A stretch of 32,049 nucleotides of DNA from JAENVT01 sp031424145 (GCA_031424145.1 JANPGV010000301.1:1-32049); one strand, 5' to 3'. Shown: positions 1 to 8,989, numbered from the stretch's first letter. Numbers and translations: made by a program. The notes: generated from the letters alone by a model not told the origin.

Positions 1-1014
<1,014 letters not shown>

Positions 1015-1026
1015 AGCGAAGGTGTG

Positions 1027-1032
1027 AGGCTA
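1027..1032 (-). promoter_or_regulatory. Putative -10 element of ychF (TAGCCT)
   Basis: On the minus strand TAGCCT is followed by 12 bases and then the ychF ATG. The same hexamer occurs before bL37 (3417-3422) and before the tRNA-Leu (8971-8976). No convincing -35 element was identified. Confidence 0.45.
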
Positions 1033-1079
1033 CCCGGCACGATTTCCGCTCGGCCGTGGTCGCCGTCGATCTGTGTGAT

Positions 1080-2405
1080 GTGAAGAAGCTTCGCGGCGTC
1101 CTGTTGCTAGCTCTGCTGGCACTGCTCATCTCGGTGCCCGCTGTGGCAGGGGCCGGGCAGCTCGGAACGCAGATCCCCTCGAACTGCGTCGCCCACACCA
1201 GTTTCGAAGGTGGTGTCGATCTGCGCGACGACTATCGCTGCTCCGGTCTGGCGATCGAGTTCCACACAGCCGGCGTCGCATTCTCGCCGGGACCGATTTG
1301 GGCCGGTCAGTGGCTGTTCGTCGACGAGGCCGGCCAGTTCCGTGTCGGATCGTGCACGTTCAATCGCGGTATCCACCCCACGATCGATGCACCGTCGTCG
1401 ATCGTCGTCCAGCAATTCCCCAACGACCCCGACGGAGCGAGGGGCGCGTACCTCACGTGGCGGTACGGCGACACGACCGACAACCTGACAGCCGCGGCAA
1501 TGTGGGCAGTGTTCCACTACTACGCGCAAGACAGTGCCGGCACCCGGCGGTCGGCCAACGGGGCAGCCCCGCTCGTGCCATCGCTCGGGATGGTCGCCCG
1601 GGCAAGTGGCCGCGCCGACATCCAATCGCTTGCTGTCGCGCTGGACGCCGAGGCCGCGCAGTTCGCGGGCGCCTGGTCCATCTCGGTCACACTCGAAGTC
1701 GGCGGGCACATTGCTGTTCTGGTCGCGGCCGGAGCGCAACCGGTGGCCGATGCGTCCGTCATGCTGTTGATCAGCGGGCAGGACGAACCAATCACGGTGC
1801 AGACCGATGCAGCTGGATCCGCGCAGGCGACGATTCCGGTCACAACAGGCACGATGACCGTCGTCGCCTCGACAGCGGCCCCCGGTCCCGCCGTCGTGTA
1901 CCGGGGGATTCCGGCGGGACCCGATCCGCAGGGCGCGCAACGTCTCGTCACCGCCGGCCAATCGCGAGTGCTCACTGCCACTGCCACGGTCGAGGTGCCG
2001 ATTCCGCCGACGACCGCTACCCCGACCACCACGCCCGAGACCACGACATCCACGACATCGACGACGTCGACGACGTCGTCTCCCTCCACCACCACATCGA
2101 CGACGTTGCCTCCGAGCACCACCAGCACCACCAGCACGCCGACCACGTCGACGACATCCACGACCGTCGCCCCAGCCACGACCGTCGAGACAACGGTTCC
2201 ACCCCCGCCCACCGCGGCCGAGGTTGTTCCAGTGGTCGAGGCGTTGCCAACGACACCCGTCCCAGTCGCCGCCACGCCGCTGCCGAGGACGGGCAAAGGA
2301 TCGGACCTGATCTCCTATCTGGCCACCTCGTTGGTCGTGGCCGGGATCGGTATCGTCGGTGTGGCCAGCCGTCGGCCGTCACGAAGGGTCCTCTACACTC
2401 CCTGA
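1080..2405 (+). CDS. Secreted Thr-rich surface protein with LPRTG sortase motif
   Basis: The GTG at 1080 is the preferred start because it gives a clean signal peptide: MKKLRG, a Leu/Ala/Val core, then AVAGAG (residues 1-26). An upstream in-frame GTG at 1056 would add eight residues ahead of the basic region. Residues about 27-300 form an extracellular region containing a Cys in VGSCTFNRG and the segment LTAAAMWAVFHYY. That segment is reminiscent of the TQxAIW part of actinobacterial thioester domains, but the expected Gln is Ala. A Thr/Ser/Pro stalk follows (about residues 310-375). The C-terminus is a classic cell-wall sorting signal: LPRTG at residues 401-405, a hydrophobic helix, then an Arg-rich tail. 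The product is predicted to be covalently attached to the envelope by a sortase. The sorting signal is clear; the function of the N-terminal region is unknown. It is divergent from ychF. Confidence 0.85.
   Translation: MKKLRGVLLLALLALLISVPAVAGAGQLGTQIPSNCVAHTSFEGGVDLRDDYRCSGLAIEFHTAGVAFSPGPIWAGQWLFVDEAGQFRVGSCTFNRGIHPTIDAPSSIVVQQFPNDPDGARGAYLTWRYGDTTDNLTAAAMWAVFHYYAQDSAGTRRSANGAAPLVPSLGMVARASGRADIQSLAVALDAEAAQFAGAWSISVTLEVGGHIAVLVAAGAQPVADASVMLLISGQDEPITVQTDAAGSAQATIPVTTGTMTVVASTAAPGPAVVYRGIPAGPDPQGAQRLVTAGQSRVLTATATVEVPIPPTTATPTTTPETTTSTTSTTSTTSSPSTTTSTTLPPSTTSTTSTPTTSTTSTTVAPATTVETTVPPPPTAAEVVPVVEALPTTPVPVAATPLPRTGKGSDLISYLATSLVVAGIGIVGVASRRPSRRVLYTP
2010..2198 (+). repeat. Low-complexity Thr/Ser codon repeat encoding a stalk
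   Basis: Repeated ACG/ACC/TCG codons (acgacatccacgacatcg-type units) encode a run of Thr and Ser broken by Pro. It lies between the extracellular region and the LPRTG signal of the surface protein. Such tracts usually act as wall-spanning or glycosylated stalks and tend to vary in length between strains. Confidence 0.8.
2394..2399 (+). promoter_or_regulatory. Putative -10 element (TACACT) for a leaderless PHP transcript
   Basis: TACACT ends 7 bases before the ATG at 2407, which would place the transcription start at or next to the start codon. It lies inside the last codons of the preceding surface-protein gene, and no Shine-Dalgarno sequence is visible before the ATG. Confidence 0.45.
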
Positions 2406-2406
2406 C

Positions 2407-3408
2407 ATGACGCCGGTGGAGGCCCTGGAACGCGTGGTGCACTACCTCGATCGGGCTCATGAGACCGGGTTCAAGACGAAAGCCTTCGTGCGCGCACTCG
2501 AAGTCGTGCGCGCCACACCGCCCGATGAGTTGGTCAGAAGAGCCGAGGACGGCACGCTCACCGATCTCGAAGGGATCGGTGATTCGACCGCGAGGTTGAT
2601 CACCGAGTCACTGAAGGGCGACACGAGTTACGTCGACAAGATCGCAGCCGAGACACGGATCAAGGTGACCGACGAGGGTGCGCCGTATCTCGCCGCACTC
2701 AAGGGCGACTGCCATCTCCACAGTCTTTGGAGCGACGGGGGCGCGACCATCGAAGCGATGGCGCGCACGGCCCGCGATCTCGGCCACGACTACATGGTGC
2801 TGACCGACCATTCGCCCCGTCTCACGATCGCCCACGGATTGAGCAGGGAACGACTGGAACAACAGCTTGCCGATGTGGCCACGCTCAACGAGAAGATGGC
2901 GCCGTTCCGGATCCTCACCGGCATCGAGGTCGACATCTTGGAGGACGGTTCGCTCGATCACACTGACGACGTGCTCGCCCAGCTCGATGTCGTGGTGGCC
3001 AGTGTCCATTCCAAACTGCGGATGGAGCGTCAGCCGATGACAGAGCGGATGGTCCGGGCTGTGGCCTCCCCACACGTCGACATCCTCGGTCACTGCACCG
3101 GGCGGTTGATCGGAAAGCGCGAGCCCTCGACCTTCGATCCCGACTACGTCTTTGCTGCGTGCGCCCAGTTCCACACCGCTGTCGAGATCAACTGTCGCCC
3201 AGAGCGGCTCGATCCGCCCCGGCCTCTCCTCACCATGGCGGTCGACTACGGCTGCTACTTCACGATCGACACCGACGCGCATGCGACCGGCCAGTTGGAG
3301 TGGCAACCCCACGGCTGCAACCGCGCTGCCGAGTGCGAAGTGCCCCTCGATCGAGTCATCAACTCCTGGCCTGTCGACGACCTGCTGCGCTGGGTGCAGG
3401 CGGCATGA
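2407..3408 (+). CDS. PHP-domain metallophosphoesterase (PolX C-terminal type)
   Basis: The 333-residue product starts MTPVEALERVV, one base after the previous stop codon; a longer reading frame exists but would overlap the surface-protein gene. Residues 1-90 resemble the helix-hairpin-helix region of family-X polymerases (LEGIGDSTARLI at 54-65). Residues about 100-330 form a PHP domain. Its metal ligands appear in order: DCHLHSLWSD (H103, H105, D110), TDHS (H135), GIEVDI (E174), VASVHSKL (H201), ILGHCTGR (H229) and DTDAHATG (D290, H292). PHP proteins of this type are trinuclear-metal phosphoesterases, acting as exonucleases or small phosphatases. The polymerase palm found in full-length PolX is missing, so this is a stand-alone PHP protein. 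Its substrate is not evident. Confidence 0.9.
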   Translation: MTPVEALERVVHYLDRAHETGFKTKAFVRALEVVRATPPDELVRRAEDGTLTDLEGIGDSTARLITESLKGDTSYVDKIAAETRIKVTDEGAPYLAALKGDCHLHSLWSDGGATIEAMARTARDLGHDYMVLTDHSPRLTIAHGLSRERLEQQLADVATLNEKMAPFRILTGIEVDILEDGSLDHTDDVLAQLDVVVASVHSKLRMERQPMTERMVRAVASPHVDILGHCTGRLIGKREPSTFDPDYVFAACAQFHTAVEINCRPERLDPPRPLLTMAVDYGCYFTIDTDAHATGQLEWQPHGCNRAAECEVPLDRVINSWPVDDLLRWVQAA

Positions 3409-3416
3409 CCCGCCGG

Positions 3417-3422
3417 TAGCCT
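3417..3422 (+). promoter_or_regulatory. Putative -10 element (TAGCCT) of the bL37 gene
   Basis: TAGCCT ends 8 bases before the bL37 ATG, and the bases between (ggctcccc) carry no Shine-Dalgarno. This fits leaderless transcription. The same hexamer precedes ychF and the tRNA-Leu. Confidence 0.5.
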
Positions 3423-3430
3423 GGCTCCCC

Positions 3431-3517
3431 ATGTCGAAGAAGACGAAGAAGAAAAAGGCGCGCATGCGTCGATCCAAGGCCAACCACGGCAAGCGCCCCA
3501 ACATGGGACGTGGCTGA
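3431..3517 (+). CDS. Ribosomal protein bL37 (28 residues)
   Basis: A 29-codon frame encodes MSKKTKKKKARMRRSKANHG followed by KRPNMGRG. Thirteen of the 28 residues are Lys or Arg. The block SKANHGKRPN matches, as I recall it, the C-terminal part of bL37, the small actinobacterial large-subunit protein first seen in mycobacterial ribosome structures (about 24 residues there). It would bind rRNA in the 50S subunit. The gene is too short for ordinary gene callers. It has a -10-like TAGCCT 8 bases upstream and overlaps the GTG start of the downstream peptidase by 8 bases, so the two may be translationally linked. The match is from memory of the family; the sequence, size and basic character all agree. 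Confidence 0.85.
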   Translation: MSKKTKKKKARMRRSKANHGKRPNMGRG

Positions 3518-5531
3518 GCCGACGGTCCCTCCTGCACCTGCGACTCGGCGTGGCGCCGATGTCGAGGTGCTGCACGGTGTGACGGTCGCCGATCCGTATC
3601 GGTGGCTTGAAGAGGGTGAATCCGAGGAAGTTGCGGCTTGGGTAGCCGCACACAACGAACGAACCGTTCAGGCGCTCGAAGCCCGGCCCTCGTGGGGCCA
3701 GTGGCACGAGCGCCTTTCCGCGCTCACGGCGTTGCCCACGGTTGCCAGCGCGGCAGTGCGCGGCGACCAGCTGTTCGTGCTCGGCCGAGAGGCGGGTGCC
3801 GATCAGTTCGCCTTGTCGGTGCAGTCCGCTGTCGACCGCGAGTCGCCGGCACGAGTCCTGCTCGACCCTTCTCAGCGCGCCGCCGACGGTGCCGTCGCGA
3901 TCGACTGGTACGAACCCTCACCCGACGGCGCGTTTGTAGCCATCGGGCTCAGCGAAGGAGGCACCGAACAGAGCACCTTGTCGGTGATCGACGTTCGCAC
4001 CGGAGCACACCTGGCTGACTCGATCCCGAACACGCGAGCGTCGTCGATCGCCTGGCTGCCCGACAACTCCGGTTTCTGGTACCTGCGCTACCCGCTGGAC
4101 GACAACTACCACCGGCACGTGTACTTCCACCGCATCGGCACCGACCCGCTGGAAGATCCATTGGTCTTCGACGACTTGCCCACACCCGAAACCTGGCCGG
4201 ACGTGGTGGCCAGCGACGACGGCCGTCACCTCCTGGTCTACATGCTCGTCGGTTGGGGACGGATCGATGCCCACCTGCTCGACACCGAGACTGGGGAGTG
4301 GCGCGAGGTGATCAGCGGCGTCGAAGCACAGTCGTCGTTCTTCTTCCACCAGGGTGAGTTGTATGCGGTGACGTCGCGCGACGCTCCGAACGGTCGCCTC
4401 GTTGCTGCATCGTTGGACAAGCCCGATGTCTGGCGAACGATCGTGCCCGAGCGCGACGTGGTTTTGACACGCGCGGCCAGCCTCGGCGACCGTATCTTCG
4501 CCGTCTCGAGCACGGTCGCCGTCGACACCGTCGAGCTCTGGCGTACCGACGGGACACTCGAGACCTCCATCACCGACTTCGGTCTCATCAGTGTTCAGTC
4601 GATCGACACCGACGACGACACAGCCTTCGTCACGGTCGGTTCGTTCAGTGCTCCACCGATGCTCTACCGCGTCGTCGATGGTCGCGCCGAGCAGTGGTCG
4701 GTGGACCTCGACACCTCGGTTGTTCCAGCATTGACAGTCACACAGTTGACCTACTCATCACTCGACGGCACCGAGATCGGGCTGTTCGTGATGCATCGTT
4801 CCGATGTACAGCCTTCGCAGGAAACTCCGCTTCTGCTCACCGGATACGGCGGGTTCGCCATCTCCGAATCGCCGGCGTGGGTGGTGCGCGGTGCTGCATG
4901 GTGCGCGGCTGGCGGAGTGTTCGCCGTCGCCGGTCTTCGCGGCGGATATGAGCACGGCGAGGCGTGGCACCGCGCCGGTCGGCGGGCCAACAAGCAGAAC
5001 GTCTTCGACGACTTCCACGCCGCCGCCGACTGGCTGGTCGCGAACAGTTACACCTCACGCGACCTGCTCGGCATCGAGGGTGGTTCCAACGGTGGTCTGC
5101 TGATGGGAGCGGCGATCACACAACGGCCGGATCTCGCCCGCGCCGTGCACTGCGCGGTGCCGCTGCTCGACATGATCCGGTTTCCTCATTTCCTGATCGC
5201 CAGATTGTGGACCGACGAATACGGCGACCCGGATGTGGCCGAGGAGTTCGGATGGCTGCATGCCTACTCGCCGTACCACCACGTCACCGATGGCGCCGAG
5301 TACCCAGCGGTGCTGTTCACCACAGCGGAAGGCGACTCCCGGGTCGATCCGCTGCACGCCCGGAAGATGACAGCTGTGCTCACGCGCGCTAGCTCCAGCG
5401 AACAGGATCGTCCGATCCTGCTACGCCAGGCGGGCCGCAGCGGCCACGGTCAGGGCAAGCCGGCCAACATGCGAGTCCGCGACGATGCAGATGTGTTGAC
5501 GTTCCTGTCCTGGCAGCTCGGTATCGAGTAG
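3510..5531 (+). CDS. Prolyl oligopeptidase family serine peptidase (S9A)
   Basis: The 673-residue product matches S9A prolyl oligopeptidases in length and layout. An N-terminal segment with HGVTVADPYRWLEEGES (about residues 23-39) precedes a seven-bladed propeller (about 70-410), then an alpha/beta-hydrolase domain. The catalytic Ser is S526 in GIEGGSNGGLL, the Asp is D609 in AEGDSRVDP, and the His is H646 in RSGHGQGKP. The enzyme cleaves short peptides after proline in the cytoplasm; no signal peptide is present. The GTG at 3510 is chosen because it places the conserved N-terminal motif at the usual distance. It overlaps bL37 by 8 bases. The motif usually read as HDDRV is GDSRV here, which keeps the catalytic Asp and the substrate-binding Arg. 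Family assignment is secure. Confidence 0.95.
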   Translation: MAEPTVPPAPATRRGADVEVLHGVTVADPYRWLEEGESEEVAAWVAAHNERTVQALEARPSWGQWHERLSALTALPTVASAAVRGDQLFVLGREAGADQFALSVQSAVDRESPARVLLDPSQRAADGAVAIDWYEPSPDGAFVAIGLSEGGTEQSTLSVIDVRTGAHLADSIPNTRASSIAWLPDNSGFWYLRYPLDDNYHRHVYFHRIGTDPLEDPLVFDDLPTPETWPDVVASDDGRHLLVYMLVGWGRIDAHLLDTETGEWREVISGVEAQSSFFFHQGELYAVTSRDAPNGRLVAASLDKPDVWRTIVPERDVVLTRAASLGDRIFAVSSTVAVDTVELWRTDGTLETSITDFGLISVQSIDTDDDTAFVTVGSFSAPPMLYRVVDGRAEQWSVDLDTSVVPALTVTQLTYSSLDGTEIGLFVMHRSDVQPSQETPLLLTGYGGFAISESPAWVVRGAAWCAAGGVFAVAGLRGGYEHGEAWHRAGRRANKQNVFDDFHAAADWLVANSYTSRDLLGIEGGSNGGLLMGAAITQRPDLARAVHCAVPLLDMIRFPHFLIARLWTDEYGDPDVAEEFGWLHAYSPYHHVTDGAEYPAVLFTTAEGDSRVDPLHARKMTAVLTRASSSEQDRPILLRQAGRSGHGQGKPANMRVRDDADVLTFLSWQLGIE

Positions 5532-5539
5532 AGATCTGA

Positions 5540-6472
5540 TCAGGGGTCGATGCCGTCGTCGCCTCCCCGCAGATACGTCTGGCCTTCGACACACTCGCCT
5601 CGATACGGACACCATCGGCAGGATGTACCCGGCTTCTTGAGCGGCGCCTCCGCTTCGACCTGCAACTGGATCAACCGATGGATGCCGTCGAGAGTTCTGC
5701 GAAGGGCCGTGCGCAACACACCTTCCGTCACGTCTTCGACCACGGGTTCGGCTGAATCGAGATAGAAGGTGGCCAACTTGCGCGGGGGAACATCGCGCAC
5801 GAGGGTCTCGACGAGGGCGTAGAAGCGCAGATCTTCCCGATGACGTTGGCTGACGCGACCGGTCTTCAGGTCGATGATGACCCTGCGGCTCTCGCGACCC
5901 TGTGGGCGACCCATCACGAGATCGACACGGGCGCGCAGCAGGATCGGGTGATCGAGTGGCCATTGCGCCGCCGCCTCGGTGGCCGGATTGCTGCGGGCAT
6001 CGAGTGGCGGGAAGCACTCCATGAACTTCGTGACTCGCTCGACCGCTTGACCACGCAGGTCGGCTTCGTCGCCGGGTGACAGGGCGGCGATCCACCGTCC
6101 GAAGTCGCGCTCCTCGTCGCCGAGCCGTGCCAACGACTCATCCACCAGCTCGCGCGGCGTTGGCTCGCCCCGCCAGTTGAGCATCAGTTGGATGGCTTTG
6201 TGAGCGACCTGGCCGCGGGCCCGGGCCGGCGTCCACTCGAAGTCGTCGGGCGCCAGGAAGTGGACCTCGCAGTCGTGCACGCTGGCCAGGGTGTGCTTGG
6301 TGATGAACAGCGTGTTTCCCTGGAGCCGGTCGTTGAAGTGGGCGAACGCCTCGTTGGCCTGGTCACGGAGGTCATCGATCACCGCCGCGTCGAACACCAT
6401 CGGCTCGCCCGACCGTCGAAGCAGCGCGAGTGTGCGCTGCTGAGCGGGATTGAGTTGCGGCGGTTCGTCCAC
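5540..6472 (-). CDS. RecB/Cas4-like PD-(D/E)XK nuclease with Fe-S cysteines
   Basis: This 310-residue protein starts at a GTG and shows the signature of the RecB/AddB/Cas4 nuclease group. There is a motif-I His in GQVAHKAI (H91), an Asp in ARVDLVMG (D184), and the catalytic IIDLKTGR (D201, K203). An iron-sulfur set follows: C285-x2-C288-x5-C294 near the C-terminus, plus a distant upstream Cys (C68) that could be the fourth ligand. Enzymes of this kind cut single-stranded DNA ends in repair or in CRISPR adaptation. No CRISPR array or cas gene is in the window, so a repair role or an unknown one is more likely. It is divergent from the small gene at 6537, with a palindrome between them. A -10-like TAGTCT ends 7 bases before the GTG, which suggests a leaderless transcript. 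Confidence 0.85.
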   Translation of the reverse strand: MDEPPQLNPAQQRTLALLRRSGEPMVFDAAVIDDLRDQANEAFAHFNDRLQGNTLFITKHTLASVHDCEVHFLAPDDFEWTPARARGQVAHKAIQLMLNWRGEPTPRELVDESLARLGDEERDFGRWIAALSPGDEADLRGQAVERVTKFMECFPPLDARSNPATEAAAQWPLDHPILLRARVDLVMGRPQGRESRRVIIDLKTGRVSQRHREDLRFYALVETLVRDVPPRKLATFYLDSAEPVVEDVTEGVLRTALRRTLDGIHRLIQLQVEAEAPLKKPGTSCRWCPYRGECVEGQTYLRGGDDGIDP

Positions 6473-6479
6473 GATGTCG

Positions 6480-6485
6480 AGACTA
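6480..6485 (-). promoter_or_regulatory. Putative -10 element (TAGTCT) for the nuclease gene
   Basis: On the minus strand TAGTCT ends 7 bases before the GTG start at 6472, a spacing typical of leaderless actinobacterial genes. The palindrome at 6491-6519 begins 5 bases upstream of it, in the position of a spacer or -35 region. Confidence 0.45.
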
Positions 6486-6490
6486 ACGAA

Positions 6491-6519
6491 GGGGTGTCAC
6501 AGCCGGTCTGTAACACCCC
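6491..6519. promoter_or_regulatory. 29-bp palindrome in a divergent promoter region
   Basis: GGGGTGTCACAG (6491-6502), a 5-base centre CCGGT, and CTGTAACACCCC (6508-6519) form an inverted repeat with 11 of 12 pairs matching. It sits between the two divergent starts at 6472 and 6537, upstream of both -10 candidates. Its size and position suit the operator of a dimeric repressor acting on both genes. A hairpin is less likely, because the putative start sites exclude it from both mRNAs. No regulator gene is adjacent. Confidence 0.55.
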
Positions 6520-6536
6520 TGCGCGACACTGATTGC

Positions 6537-6857
6537 ATGCCCGTCAGCAACACCTCACTCGACTTCGCCCACGCCGCCCGCACCATCGGTCGCGAGGTGC
6601 GTCGGCGTGGCCTGGTCGCGCCGGGGTTCCGTTGCCCGCCGCGCATCGCCGGGGTCGACCGCTCGCTGCGTCGGGTCGCCAATGGCGCTGTCATCGCGGT
6701 GCAGCTCAAGGGACGGCCGTGGGCGGCCATAGTCGGCGACATGATCGAGGGCGTCATCGTCACCAACCAACTGCAGCCTCCTGCTTCGGATCGCCTGCGG
6801 TCGGAGCTCTGGTTGGCTCTGGGTTTCGAGGAACGGCGTTTGCGGCCGGTCGCCTAG
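6537..6857 (+). CDS. Small basic protein of unknown function (106 residues)
   Basis: The ATG at 6537 gives MPVSNTSLDFAHAARTIGRE and a compact protein rich in Arg (VRRRGLVAPGFRCPPRIAGV). A central beta-rich stretch follows (GAVIAVQLKGRPWAAIVGDM), then IEGVIVTNQLQPPASDRL and an Arg-rich end. There is no signal peptide or transmembrane helix. I do not recognise a family. Codon use and GC pattern match the neighbours. The gene is divergent from the nuclease and ends exactly on the stop of the convergent hydrolase: both stop codons use the CTAG at 6854-6857. A shared promoter palindrome with the nuclease suggests co-regulation, but this is inference. An in-frame extension upstream to 6450 would run into the nuclease gene and is not favoured. 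Confidence 0.65.
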   Translation: MPVSNTSLDFAHAARTIGREVRRRGLVAPGFRCPPRIAGVDRSLRRVANGAVIAVQLKGRPWAAIVGDMIEGVIVTNQLQPPASDRLRSELWLALGFEERRLRPVA

Positions 6858-8827
6858 CCAGGCGCGGCAAACAGCCACAGCACTGTCGTGTTCGGGGGCA
6901 CTCCCGCCTTCGCGCTCTCCAGCCCGTTTTCGTCGAAGGCCTTCGGTCCGAGGGCGATCACGACGAGGGTTCGACTGCCGAAGTCGGAGAACGCACCCTG
7001 TTCCGTGCCGTTGATGGGCAGTATCGACGGCGCATCGAACTGTTGAAATCCGGCGTCGCCCAATGCCTTGGTGTAGGCGGCGATCGCATCTTGGGGGCTC
7101 AACGTGGTGGTGCGCATCTCGCTGAATATCTGCGTCGGCGATGTCCCGCCGACGGCGGCCGCCAGCGCAGGCAACGGCGTCACATCTGAGACCCCGTCCG
7201 GCACGGGCAACGAATCCCACCACGTCGGCTTTTCGATCACCGGATCGGGCTCGCAGGTTGTGTTGGCCTCCGGCGATTTCAGAGTGGCCAGCAGCGCACC
7301 CTCGATATCGGTCACGCAGTTGCTCACCAAGAAGGCGCCATGGCCTTCGCCGGTGTAGGTCACCAACCGCGCCCTAGGTCCGAGCTCACCGACCATCTTC
7401 TGCGCCCAGCGAATTGGCGTCGCCGGATCATTGGTGCCGCCGACCACGACGACCGGTCCATCCCCGGAGTAGGACAGCTTCACCGGCTTGGTGTCGCCCA
7501 CCAGCTTCTGGCACTGGTCGGATTCCTGCATCACGTCCTCGGTGGTGATGTCTTTGCCGAATCGTGGGGCAGAGGCGCGAAGCGATGCCACGAGGGCTTC
7601 GGGATCTGCCGGCGGCGGCGCCTCGATGCCACTGGCGCATTGGATGACCGGAAACGACTGGAACAGCGTGTTGAAGGTGCCGTCGGAATCGCGGCCCTCG
7701 TACGCGTCGGCAAGGGCGAAGATCCCCGCAGGATCTCCCTTCTCGGCCTTCGCCAACGCCTGACCCAACACCGGCCAATCGCTCTCGCTGTACAAGGCGG
7801 CCGAGGTGGCCGTCTCCATCGTTGCGTTGTTGGCGACGCGGCCATCTGCGCCGGTGATCGGCGTGTCGTCGAGCTTCTGTTTCAATGCATCCCACCGAGC
7901 ACCTACGTCAGCTGCTTTGAACTCGCAGGCTGCCTGACCTTCGCACCACTTCATCCAGTTGTTGAACGCGCCTTCGAACCCGACCAACTGCGTCTCGAAC
8001 TCTTGCTGCGCGGTGTCACCGTTCGGCTCGTACGCCGAGTCCAACACCATCGCCCGCACCCGATCGGGAAACATGGTCGCGTACGTCGCGCCGAGATAGG
8101 TGCCGTACGAGATGCCGAGGTAGGAGATCTGGGAATCACCGAGTGCCTCACGAATCGCATCCATGTCGCGAGCCGTGTTCTCGGTCGAATACAAACGCAG
8201 GGTGTCGCCGTACTTCTGCTTGCAGCCGTCGATGAACCCGTTCTGGGCTTCCTCCTTCAAGGACTGTTCCTCTGGCGTGTCGGGAGTGTCGTCGACGTAG
8301 AGGTGCTTGTCCCTGAACTCGTCGGACACGCAACGGATGCCGCCGGATCGATCGACACCTCGTGGGTCGAACCCGATCAGATCCAGCGAGTCGATGCCTA
8401 GAGCTGACGCGAACCCTGAACCGCTGAACGCAATCGGATCGAACCCGGAGCCGCCAGGTCCGCCGGGGTTGAACAAGATGGCGCCGGTGCGTTCACCGCT
8501 TGCGGGTTGCCGGATGAGTGCGAGGTCGATGGTGTCGCCGGTGGGTTTGTCGTAGTCGAGCGGCACCGAGAGAGTCGCGCATTGCAGCGCGGGATCCTCT
8601 GCATTCGGGTCGTCGCACGTTCCCCAGTCGAGCGTGTCCTTGCTCGGCTGGCTGGTGTCGCCAGGAGCAGTCGTGCCCGACGGCGCAGTCGTGCCCGTTG
8701 AATTGCTGGATGGCGACGCAGCCCCGATCGGGTCTGCTCGTGTCGAGCGCACCTCGGTCGTCGTGCCACATGCAGCAACGAGCGTGAGTGCCAGCAGGGC
8801 CAGTGATCGACGAGCGAGCCGCATCAT
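6854..8827 (-). CDS. TAP-like alpha/beta hydrolase, secreted lipoprotein
   Basis: The 657-residue product has a lipoprotein signal with the lipobox LVAAC (C20) and a Ser/Thr/Gly-rich linker (to about residue 65). The hydrolase domain is of the tripeptidyl-aminopeptidase (TAP/SlpD) type. Its oxyanion-loop motif is NPGGPGGSG (120-128), the nucleophile is S240 in GISYGTYLG, and D467 (GGTNDPATP) and H496 (GEGHGAFL) complete the triad. The TAP C-terminal region is followed by about 130 extra residues of unknown fold. Such enzymes release short peptides or cleave esters outside the membrane. A -10-like TAGCGT lies 5 bases before the first ATG (8827) and 8 before the second (8824), so either could be used, and the second suits a leaderless start. 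The stop overlaps the convergent small gene. Confidence 0.9.
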   Translation of the reverse strand: MMRLARRSLALLALTLVAACGTTTEVRSTRADPIGAASPSSNSTGTTAPSGTTAPGDTSQPSKDTLDWGTCDDPNAEDPALQCATLSVPLDYDKPTGDTIDLALIRQPASGERTGAILFNPGGPGGSGFDPIAFSGSGFASALGIDSLDLIGFDPRGVDRSGGIRCVSDEFRDKHLYVDDTPDTPEEQSLKEEAQNGFIDGCKQKYGDTLRLYSTENTARDMDAIREALGDSQISYLGISYGTYLGATYATMFPDRVRAMVLDSAYEPNGDTAQQEFETQLVGFEGAFNNWMKWCEGQAACEFKAADVGARWDALKQKLDDTPITGADGRVANNATMETATSAALYSESDWPVLGQALAKAEKGDPAGIFALADAYEGRDSDGTFNTLFQSFPVIQCASGIEAPPPADPEALVASLRASAPRFGKDITTEDVMQESDQCQKLVGDTKPVKLSYSGDGPVVVVGGTNDPATPIRWAQKMVGELGPRARLVTYTGEGHGAFLVSNCVTDIEGALLATLKSPEANTTCEPDPVIEKPTWWDSLPVPDGVSDVTPLPALAAAVGGTSPTQIFSEMRTTTLSPQDAIAAYTKALGDAGFQQFDAPSILPINGTEQGAFSDFGSRTLVVIALGPKAFDENGLESAKAGVPPNTTVLWLFAAPG

Positions 8828-8970
8828 TCGTCACGCTAGGCCACGCCAATGCGAACGCCACTTCACCGTCGTCGGCGTGGCGCCTTCGACTGAGCGGTGG
8901 TGGCGACCTCCTTCGAGAGTCGGTTGACGGCGCGACCGGCGAATGGCAATTGGCGCATCGTCGACCCGAA

Positions 8971-8976
8971 TAGCCT
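8971..8976 (+). promoter_or_regulatory. Putative -10 element (TAGCCT) of the tRNA-Leu gene
   Basis: TAGCCT lies 13 bases before the mature 5' end of the tRNA, which leaves a short 5' leader for RNase P. A weak -35 candidate (TTGGCG, 8950-8955) has a spacing of only 15 bases. Confidence 0.5.
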
Positions 8977-8989
8977 GGGACCCTCACCT

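Noticed and set aside
1107..1961. A 284-codon minus-strand open frame opposite the surface protein
   Set aside because: The plus-strand product has a signal peptide and sortase signal; the reverse frame has neither motifs nor a plausible start.
2010..2198. ACG/ACC repeats as a CRISPR-like or regulatory repeat array
   Set aside because: The repeat is in frame, codes for a Thr/Ser stalk, and has no unique spacers.
2608..3651. A 347-codon minus-strand open frame opposite the PHP and bL37 genes
   Set aside because: It is the shadow of a PHP gene with all metal ligands in place and has no motif or start context of its own.
5540..6472. The RecB/Cas4-like nuclease as part of a CRISPR-Cas locus
   Set aside because: No repeat-spacer array, Cas1, Cas2 or effector gene is present in the window.
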